Assembly (NCBI GenBank): GCA_002450755.1
Contig: DKAI01000096.1
Coordinates: 8,010 to 17,359 of the forward strand
DNA from: Deltaproteobacteria bacterium UBA6930
GTDB taxonomy: Bacteria > Myxococcota_A > UBA9160 > UBA6930
Reading direction: 5' to 3'
DNA length: 9,350 nt
Positions within the stretch are counted from its first letter, which is position 1. Each line of letters begins with the position of its first letter. A program made the translations under genes and the position numbers. Under the pieces are notes generated by a model. It was not told the DNA's origin. It was given only the letters and a program-made list of their open reading frames with translations, and ran no database searches. This document shows positions 1-5,162 of the stretch, in pieces.

Positions 1-571
1 CTGCAGCTTTGGGAAATCTGATCTTGGCTATGAGTAGGGCCCCTGATGCGAGAATAATGCCCTGGAGAACAAGTACGGGCGCCGCGCCCGTCCATTTTGC
101 AAGTCCGGCGAGAAGGTTTCCGACTGCTTGGCAACCGAACTGTACCATGGTCATTCCGGCCACAGCCTTCAACATGTCGCTGCCCGCGACTCGGGAAAGG
201 AGGGTATCTCGAGCGGGCATGATAAAAGCGGTAATGGTTCCGAGCCATACGCCGTACAACAGGAGGAAGTTATATGAAAGAAGATCGGCGCTAACGAGGA
301 CTGCAAGAACTAAGGGTCCGAGTGCGGATAAAAGGTGGAGGACGATTAAAGATTTCCTGACGTCGACTCGGTCGGCAAGTGCGCCTCCAAACAGGATGAG
401 AAGAAGAGTTGGTAACATGACCGAAAACTGGCCGAACCCGACTTGCTCAGGCGTGGCATTGAGTTTTACCGTAAGCAACCAAGAAAATATTGCAGAATGC
501 ACTCCCCATGCGCCAAACCAAGAGGCTACTCCTCGAATAAAGCCTCTGTATTGTTCGGCGGTTTCACTCAT
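1..571 (-). CDS. MFS transporter, N-terminal half (partial, runs off left edge)
   Basis: This is the first 190 codons of a major facilitator superfamily transporter in the inner membrane. The ATG lies at 571-569 and the frame stays open to the window edge. The translation begins MSETAEQYRG and shows about six hydrophobic segments: near residues 15-35, 48-65, 74-95, 100-120, 137-158 and 165-185. Between segments 2 and 3 sits the MFS signature loop GGALADRVDVRK (motif A, G-x-x-x-D-R-x-x-x-R/K). A P-A-R-D-T-L-L-S-R stretch after segment 4 resembles the EntS-like drug/siderophore exporter subgroup. The substrate cannot be read from the sequence. The gene is divergent from a dipeptidase-like amidohydrolase, so a link to its substrate or product is possible but only inferred. 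A TATGAT box ends 6 nt before the ATG and no Shine-Dalgarno site is visible, suggesting a leaderless message. The missing C-terminal half cannot be assessed. Confidence 0.88.
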   Translation of the reverse strand, partial: MSETAEQYRGFIRGVASWFGAWGVHSAIFSWLLTVKLNATPEQVGFGQFSVMLPTLLLILFGGALADRVDVRKSLIVLHLLSALGPLVLAVLVSADLLSYNFLLLYGVWLGTITAFIMPARDTLLSRVAGSDMLKAVAGMTMVQFGCQAVGNLLAGLAKWTGAAPVLVLQGIILASGALLIAKIRFPKAA

Positions 572-577
572 TGTCTC

Positions 578-583
578 ATCATA
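578..583 (-). promoter_or_regulatory. -10 box for the MFS gene (leaderless type)
   Basis: On the minus strand TATGAT is followed by six bases (GAGACA) and then the ATG at 571. That places the expected transcription start at or beside the A of ATG. It matches the -10 consensus at five of six positions. No convincing -35 was found 17-18 bp upstream. Confidence 0.55.
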
Positions 584-635
584 GATCCTTATGAGGCACT
601 CTGACGGTGATTGGGGAGAGAAGGAAAGAATAGTT

Positions 636-664
636 TTGGGTCTCGACTCTCGAGTCGCTAAATT
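636..664 (+). promoter_or_regulatory. Promoter of the amidohydrolase gene (leaderless type)
   Basis: A -10 like TAAATT (659-664) is followed by CTAGGG and then ATG at 671, so transcription would start at the start codon. A weak -35 like TTGGGT (636-641) sits at a 17-bp spacing. The GGG directly before ATG is too close to act as a Shine-Dalgarno site. Confidence 0.5.
644..657 (+). promoter_or_regulatory. Inverted repeat in promoter spacer, possible operator
   Basis: Perfect 6-bp arms CGACTC and GAGTCG are separated by 2 bp. The 2-nt loop is too short for a stable RNA hairpin. The element fills the space between the proposed -35 and -10 of the amidohydrolase promoter, as expected for a site bound by a dimeric repressor. 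No second copy was noticed in the window. It could be chance. Confidence 0.3.
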
Positions 665-670
665 CTAGGG

Positions 671-1909
671 ATGGCCCAGATCTTATTACCGGAAAAAGTT
701 TGGGATGGAACAGCAGCTGATTATTTTCCATCTGAAACAGCTATTCTCGTTGAAAATGGGAAGATAAAGGAAATCAATTCTCGTGCCCGTCTAGGAACGG
801 AAGCCGAAGTTGTCTCTCTAGACGGGTTGACGGCTATTCCGGGTTTAATCGACGCTCACGTACACCTCTCTTTAGATCCCGAGAGTCCTGGAACCAATGC
901 CGAAGATCCTGATGGAGCGGTGCTAAGAGCTAGGGCCATGGTCCGCCGAGGGATCACTACCGCACGTGACCTGGGGAGCTCGGGAGGGAAGATCTTGGAA
1001 CTTCGGAAGGAAATTAACAAAGGCGAACGTATCGGCCCTCGACTCCTTGTTGCCGGCCCGCCATTGACAACACCTGGAGGCCATTGCCATTTTTGGGGAG
1101 GGGTTGTTGAAGACGCTAAAGACATTGAAAAGCTCGTCAGGGATCAGGCCGAGTTAGGCTTTGACTGGCTGAAAGTAATGGCTACTGGAGGTGTTTTGAC
1201 TCAGGGCACTCGACCAAGTGCCGCACAGTTTAAGCTCAAGGAATTGGAAAAAATGGTCTCTATGTCAGAGGCTTTTGGACTTCCAGTTGCAGCACATTGC
1301 CACGGGACTCCAGGAATTGCGGCGTGTGCCCGCGCTCGGGTCCAAAGTATTGAGCATTCGTCTTTTTCAGGTGAGGGTGGCTTTGGTTCGGCTTTCGACG
1401 AGGAGGTTAGCCAGTTAATTTCTGAATCAGGAGCGTTTGTTGCTCCCACAGTTCATGCGCGCTGGTCCCGATTCCTAACTCAGTACAACGACAATCGCCC
1501 AATAAGCGAGAGAACCGAAAGCACCAATGATGGTTCCGATTTTGCTCGGCGGATGAATCGGTGCTACCGAGGTCTGAAGGCTGCTGGGGTGAGAATGGTG
1601 GCGTCGACAGATGCAGGGATTCCTGGAGTGCACCACGATGCCTTAGACCGCGCCCTACCTGTCTGGGCTCGCTTTGCCGAGCTGTCCCCCCGAGAAGCTC
1701 TTATATCCGCAACTTCAGGCTCTGCTTCAGCTCTGGGCATCTCGGATGAAACTGGATTCCTGAAGCCTGGGAGGTCGGCAGATATCGTGGCGGTGCGAGG
1801 TGACCCTCTAAAATCCTTGGACTGTCTTGCGGACAAGATGTGGGTAATGGCACGCGGCCAAGTAGTAACTCAGCAGAGTGAAGTTTTTAAAGCGAAAAAA
1901 GGAAACTGA
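671..1909 (+). CDS. Metal-dependent amidohydrolase (Xaa-Pro dipeptidase / imidazolonepropionase-like)
   Basis: This is a 412-residue amidohydrolase superfamily protein, full length for the family, with no signal peptide and probably cytosolic. The N-terminal beta-sandwich strand leads to IPGLIDAHVHL, giving the metal-binding HxH (His63, His65). Lys168 in DWLKVMATGG is the likely carboxylated bridging lysine. His209 (AAHCHG) and His229 (SIEHSSF) are the other metal ligands, and Asp314 (ASTDAGIPG) is the catalytic aspartate. GFLKPGRSADIVAVRGDPL near the C-terminus is the returning sandwich strand typical of the family. The set fits the binuclear prolidase-like subgroup that hydrolyses L-Xaa-L-Pro/Arg/Lys dipeptides. 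Specificity within this subgroup is poorly predictable, and a lactone or cyclic-amide substrate remains possible. ATG at 671 is chosen from the family N-terminus and the promoter geometry. The gene stands alone, is divergent from an MFS gene and ends before a terminator. Confidence 0.92.
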   Translation: MAQILLPEKVWDGTAADYFPSETAILVENGKIKEINSRARLGTEAEVVSLDGLTAIPGLIDAHVHLSLDPESPGTNAEDPDGAVLRARAMVRRGITTARDLGSSGGKILELRKEINKGERIGPRLLVAGPPLTTPGGHCHFWGGVVEDAKDIEKLVRDQAELGFDWLKVMATGGVLTQGTRPSAAQFKLKELEKMVSMSEAFGLPVAAHCHGTPGIAACARARVQSIEHSSFSGEGGFGSAFDEEVSQLISESGAFVAPTVHARWSRFLTQYNDNRPISERTESTNDGSDFARRMNRCYRGLKAAGVRMVASTDAGIPGVHHDALDRALPVWARFAELSPREALISATSGSASALGISDETGFLKPGRSADIVAVRGDPLKSLDCLADKMWVMARGQVVTQQSEVFKAKKGN

Positions 1910-1971
1910 GGGAACCGTTTCTTTTTCTTCGGGGTCATATGTATTGATTAGGCAAACCTCCTTGACTTAGA

Positions 1972-2013
1972 AGGGCCCCGATTGCGCAGCAGCAACCGGG
2001 GTCCCTCTCTTTT
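1972..2013 (+). terminator. Rho-independent terminator after the amidohydrolase gene
   Basis: AGGGCCCCG at 1972-1980 pairs with CGGGGTCCCT at 1997-2006, with one bulged T at 2002. The stem extends through an A/C mismatch and TTG/CAA (1982-1984 with 1993-1995) around an 8-nt loop. TCTTTT at 2008-2013 follows the 3' arm. It lies 62 bp after the amidohydrolase stop and 56 bp before the fructose-bisphosphatase start, separating the two units. Confidence 0.75.
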
Positions 2014-2052
2014 GCTTCTCTCCGCTTAGGCGCGAGATTTTTCAGCTTGCGT

Positions 2053-2058
2053 TACATT
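2053..2058 (+). promoter_or_regulatory. -10 box for fructose-bisphosphatase gene
   Basis: TACATT lies 11 bp before the ATG at 2070, so the expected 5' leader is only about 4-5 nt. No Shine-Dalgarno site is visible in the T-rich stretch between box and start. No good -35 was found. Confidence 0.4.
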
Positions 2059-2069
2059 TTTTTACCTAG

Positions 2070-3035
2070 ATGATTTCCGAACAAATTCGACTTGAACAGA
2101 ACCTAAGATCTAAGGACCTCACCGAAAAGGTCGATGGTGATCTTGGTGGCGTGATTTCGACTATTGCCGCTGCAACGGGAGCTATAGCAGCTGAGGTGCG
2201 TCGCGCGCGGATTAACGACGTATTGGGCATGGCAGGAGACACGAACGTGCACGGAGAGGATCAGCAGAAGCTCGATGTCTTGGCAGATTCTATTCTTTTG
2301 GGGAGGCTTTCAGCTCGGGCAGATGTGGCGGTATTTGCCTCCGAAGAGTTAGATAAGCCGGTAGTGTTTGGCCAAGAGGCTTCCCGAAAATTTTGCGTGG
2401 TGACCGACCCTCTTGATGGCTCGTCGAATATAGACGTAGCCGTGAGTGTCGGAACGATATTCAGCATTCTCGGGACCCCGACGACAGGAGAAGTAGGCGA
2501 AACGGCTGTTTTGCAAAAAGGCACGATGCAGCTCGCAGCGGGCTATGTCTTGTACGGATCGTCTGTTGTAATGGTTCTTTCTACAGGTGACGGTGTTGAT
2601 ATGTATGTTTTGGATCCCTCGACGGAAGAGTTTATTTTGGTCGGAGAGAAGATTAAAGTTCCAAAGGAAAAAAAGATCTACTCTATTAACGAAGCCTATT
2701 GGGAAGATTTTTCTGACGGAGTACGCGCGTATCTAGATTTTGCGCACAAGAACGGATATGGAAGCCGATACATTGGATCGATGGTTGCCGATGTTCATCG
2801 CACGCTTCTCAAAGGTGGAGTCTTTATTTATCCGGCAACGACCAAGGCCCCGGGAGGGAAGCTGCGTCTCCTCTACGAGGGGAATCCGATGGCGTACTTA
2901 ATCGAACAGGCTGGAGGCCAGGCCTTGACTGATCGAACTCGAATTGTAGAAGTGATGCCGACGGATTTTCATGAGCGTACGAGTGTCATCTTGGGATCGT
3001 CGGGTGAAGTTTCGACGGTTTCACGATTTCTCTGA
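2070..3035 (+). CDS. fbp: Class I fructose-1,6-bisphosphatase
   Basis: This enzyme removes the 1-phosphate of fructose 1,6-bisphosphate to give fructose 6-phosphate, the committed gluconeogenic step (EC 3.1.3.11), in the cytosol. The protein has 321 residues, close to the usual class I length of about 330. Visible signatures are TNVHGEDQQKLDVLAD (58-73); SEEL (91-94, metal-binding Glu92/93); DPLDGSSNIDVAVSVGTIF (113-131, metal and phosphate site); and GKLRLLYEGNPMA (263-275), the class active-site pattern with catalytic Lys264. There is no cysteine-bearing insertion of the plastid, redox-regulated type. Whether the AMP site is intact cannot be judged safely. ATG at 2070 gives the normal N-terminus. 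A TTG-started SDR gene follows 8 nt after the stop, so the two are probably cotranscribed. Class I Fbp is unusual if the host is an actinobacterium, where class II GlpX is the norm. Confidence 0.96.
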   Translation: MISEQIRLEQNLRSKDLTEKVDGDLGGVISTIAAATGAIAAEVRRARINDVLGMAGDTNVHGEDQQKLDVLADSILLGRLSARADVAVFASEELDKPVVFGQEASRKFCVVTDPLDGSSNIDVAVSVGTIFSILGTPTTGEVGETAVLQKGTMQLAAGYVLYGSSVVMVLSTGDGVDMYVLDPSTEEFILVGEKIKVPKEKKIYSINEAYWEDFSDGVRAYLDFAHKNGYGSRYIGSMVADVHRTLLKGGVFIYPATTKAPGGKLRLLYEGNPMAYLIEQAGGQALTDRTRIVEVMPTDFHERTSVILGSSGEVSTVSRFL

Positions 3036-3043
3036 GACGTCCC

Positions 3044-3880
3044 TTGCGTGTCTTAATCGTCGGTTGTGGTTATGTGGGTAGATTTCTTGCCGTAGAACTC
3101 TCGAGCGATGGGGATACCGTGTTCGCGCTTCGTCGGACTCCTTTTGACATAGAAGGAAACGTCACCACGCTACAAGGGGACCTCTTTGACCCAGCTAGTT
3201 TGGGAGTTATTCCGAAAAAGTTGGATGCCGTTGTGTATACAGTGAGCGCTGACTCCTCAAGTGTAGGTAGCTACCGAAAGGCCTACGTACAGGGAATTCT
3301 TGCGTTGCGACGAATTTTTTCATCTAGAGAAGATTCTTCACCGCGTTTTTTATTCGCTTCTAGTACCTCCGTGTACGGTCAGTCGACGGGAGAGTGGGTT
3401 GATGAAAAGTCAGCAACGAATCCCGAAAGTTTTCGGGGTGAAATTGTGCTCGAGGGCGAGGCGGCGGTAAAGAGCTCTTTCGATCATGCTTGCTCAGTGC
3501 GGTTTGGGGGTATCTATGGGCCGGGACGCACCCGTTTGCCAAGGTCAGTTCAAGAGAAGACATTTAAATTGCCTCCAATAAGACCTTATTTCACGAACCG
3601 GATTCATCAGAGTGACGCAGCAGGCGTTTTGCGGCACCTGCTGCGCCTCAAATCGGTTCCCACAAAAGTAGTAGCGGTGGATAACGATCCTGCGGATTTA
3701 TTTGACGTAGCCGAATGGGTCTCTAGGCGAGTAGACTCTTCTTTGCCGGCCGAAGTTGAGGCCGGCTGGAAACGGGCTTTGGGGCATAAACGTTGTAGTA
3801 ACCGTTTGTTGAGGCAACTCGGATATCGCTTTCATTTTCCGACGTTTAGAGAGGGCTATGAACCCTTACTGGGCGACTGA
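3044..3880 (+). CDS. Atypical SDR-family NAD(P)-dependent epimerase/dehydratase-like protein (YeeZ-like)
   Basis: This 278-residue protein has a Rossmann nucleotide-binding fold. GCGYVG at residues 7-12 is the N-terminal GxGxxG loop. LQGDLFDP (43-50), ASSTSVYGQ (105-113), RFGGIYGPGR (153-162) and IHQSDAAGVL (197-206) are hallmarks of extended/atypical SDRs. Where a typical epimerase has the catalytic YxxxK, this one reads SFRGEIVLEGEA (about 129-140), so the Tyr and Lys are missing. That places it with the SDR_a5/YeeZ group, whose reaction is not established. The TTG at 3044 is chosen because the Rossmann strand begins right after it and the nearest upstream in-frame stop is at 3005-3007 with no ATG/GTG/TTG between. 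No clear Shine-Dalgarno site is seen, so translation is probably coupled to fbp, which ends 8 nt upstream. A sugar nucleotide or other sugar-linked substrate is only a guess from the neighbour. Confidence 0.85.
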   Translation: MRVLIVGCGYVGRFLAVELSSDGDTVFALRRTPFDIEGNVTTLQGDLFDPASLGVIPKKLDAVVYTVSADSSSVGSYRKAYVQGILALRRIFSSREDSSPRFLFASSTSVYGQSTGEWVDEKSATNPESFRGEIVLEGEAAVKSSFDHACSVRFGGIYGPGRTRLPRSVQEKTFKLPPIRPYFTNRIHQSDAAGVLRHLLRLKSVPTKVVAVDNDPADLFDVAEWVSRRVDSSLPAEVEAGWKRALGHKRCSNRLLRQLGYRFHFPTFREGYEPLLGD

Positions 3881-3924
3881 TTTACGGCAAAAAATCTCTA
3901 ACCCTGTTTGAGGCACTATCGGGC

Positions 3925-4050
3925 ATGCGGAGGCCAGGGGGAAAACATGGGCCACTGCATGAAATTGCTTTAGAAAACGAAAGACTGGCATTAATTGGAC
4001 AAATTTCGATCACCAAAATGCTTCTAGTGCATGGGAAGTATGTCACTTGA
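3925..4050 (+). CDS. Possible small ORF, 41 aa, no known family
   Basis: An ATG-to-TGA frame begins MRRPGGKHGP and ends GKYVT. It lies in the 201-bp gap (3881-4081) between the SDR gene and DAHP synthase. The frame stays open upstream to a stop at 3859-3861, so the segment is stop-free for about 60 codons. A GAGG lies 11 bp before the ATG, too distant to be a good ribosome site. The peptide has no Phe or Trp and one Tyr, so it does not look like an attenuator leader for aromatic synthesis. I do not recognise it. It may be non-coding or the remnant of a gene. Confidence 0.15.
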   Translation: MRRPGGKHGPLHEIALENERLALIGQISITKMLLVHGKYVT

Positions 4051-4070
4051 GAGCTAGTCTCCGCGCTTCC

Positions 4071-4074
4071 GGAG
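4071..4074 (+). promoter_or_regulatory. Shine-Dalgarno site for DAHP synthase
   Basis: GGAG (within CCGGAG) lies 7 nt before the GTG at 4082 and supports that start. It is the only good ribosome-binding site in front of a gene in this window. No promoter could be placed with confidence in the gap upstream. TTGCTT at 3965 and TTGGAC at 3995 lack a properly spaced -10. Confidence 0.6.
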
Positions 4075-4081
4075 AAATAAA

Positions 4082-5143
4082 GTGCTATTTGAAACCGACG
4101 ATCTTCGTATTGCTAGCCTTCATCCCCTTATTCCACCTGCGATCTTGATGGAGGAGCTTCCTCTTGGGGATTCCGCTGCAAGTACTGTTGTGCAGGGGCG
4201 ACGACAGGTGGAGAGTGTTTTGCGAGGAGAAGACGATCGGTTGTTGGTTATAGCGGGCCCCTGTTCTATCCACGATCCCAAGGCTGCCCTTGAATACGCT
4301 TCTCGCTTAAAAGAGATCTCTACGAGCAAAATGAAAGACCTGTTAATTGTGATGAGGGTCTATTTCGAAAAACCCAGGACTACAATCGGCTGGAAGGGGT
4401 TAATTAATGACCCGCATTTGGACGATAGCTTTGCCATAAACGAAGGGTTGCGTGTTGCTCGAGGTCTTTTGTTAGAACTCGCGGATAAAGGAATCCCTAC
4501 GGGTTGCGAATTTCTGGACCCGATCACTCCGCAATTTTTTGCTGATTTGGTTTCTTGGGGCGCGATAGGTGCCCGTACTTCGGAGAGTCAGGTTCATCGC
4601 GAACTAGCGTCCGGGATGTCTATGCCGGTTGGGTTCAAAAATGGAACGAACGGGAATCTCCAGGTAGCAATAGATGCGATAGGATCAGCCGCTCATCCTC
4701 ATCGTTTTCTTTCCGTCACTAAGCACGGAGTGGCGGCCATTGTTGCGACGCAAGGGAATCGAGATTGTCATTTGATTTTACGCGGCGGTAGTTCCGGTCC
4801 TAACTTTGATCAGAAGTCGCTCCTTTCCGCCTCGGATGCACTTTCAAAAGCGGGAGCGTCTACTCGCTTAATTGTGGATTGCAGTCATGCGAATAGCGGT
4901 AAAGACCACAAGGTCCAACCCCAGGTGGCCGCGTCTGTGGCGGCCCAGGTCGCGAGTGGCTCGACCAACATCGCAGGGGTCATGCTAGAAAGCTTTCTCG
5001 AAGACGGGAATCAGAAGACTTCGACTTTGGAAAACTTGACTTATGGCCAGAGCATCACGGACAAATGCATGGGCTGGGACCGCACAATGCCTGTTTTGGA
5101 ACAGTTGGCCGATTCTGCTAGAAAACGTCGTGAAAGTTCTTAG
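4082..5143 (+). CDS. aroG: 3-deoxy-7-phosphoheptulonate (DAHP) synthase, class I AroFGH type
   Basis: This enzyme condenses phosphoenolpyruvate with erythrose 4-phosphate to DAHP, the first step of the shikimate pathway (EC 2.5.1.54). The 353 residues align almost without gaps to E. coli AroG (350) as I remember it. Visible blocks are GPCSIHDP (59-66), YFEKPRTTIGWKGLINDP (94-111), EFLDPITPQ (143-151), GARTSESQVHRELASG (163-178), GFKNGTNG (184-191), LRGGSSGPN (233-241) and DCSHANSGK (266-274). The metal ligands map to Cys61, His269, Glu303 and Asp327. The GTG start puts Cys61 at the same number as in AroG and has a Shine-Dalgarno site, so it is well supported. DDLRI (6-10), Pro150, Phe209 and Ser211 match positions of the phenylalanine feedback site in AroG, so allosteric control by an aromatic amino acid is likely, though which one is inference. 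The gene stands alone and is convergent with valS (19-bp gap, no clear terminator hairpin). Confidence 0.96.
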   Translation: MLFETDDLRIASLHPLIPPAILMEELPLGDSAASTVVQGRRQVESVLRGEDDRLLVIAGPCSIHDPKAALEYASRLKEISTSKMKDLLIVMRVYFEKPRTTIGWKGLINDPHLDDSFAINEGLRVARGLLLELADKGIPTGCEFLDPITPQFFADLVSWGAIGARTSESQVHRELASGMSMPVGFKNGTNGNLQVAIDAIGSAAHPHRFLSVTKHGVAAIVATQGNRDCHLILRGGSSGPNFDQKSLLSASDALSKAGASTRLIVDCSHANSGKDHKVQPQVAASVAAQVASGSTNIAGVMLESFLEDGNQKTSTLENLTYGQSITDKCMGWDRTMPVLEQLADSARKRRESS

Positions 5144-5162
5144 GTATCAAGCCGCTCTTCAA

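Noticed and set aside
9..584. 191-codon plus-strand open frame
   Set aside because: Its product is Arg/Pro/Ser/Thr-rich with no family resemblance. It is antisense to the MFS frame, which shows membrane segments and motif A.
1910..2069. Riboswitch upstream of fbp
   Set aside because: The only clear structure is a simple terminator hairpin ending the upstream gene. No conserved riboswitch core was recognised.
3925..4050. Aromatic amino acid attenuator leader before DAHP synthase
   Set aside because: The peptide has no Phe or Trp and only one Tyr, and no terminator/antiterminator hairpin with a T-run was seen before 4082.
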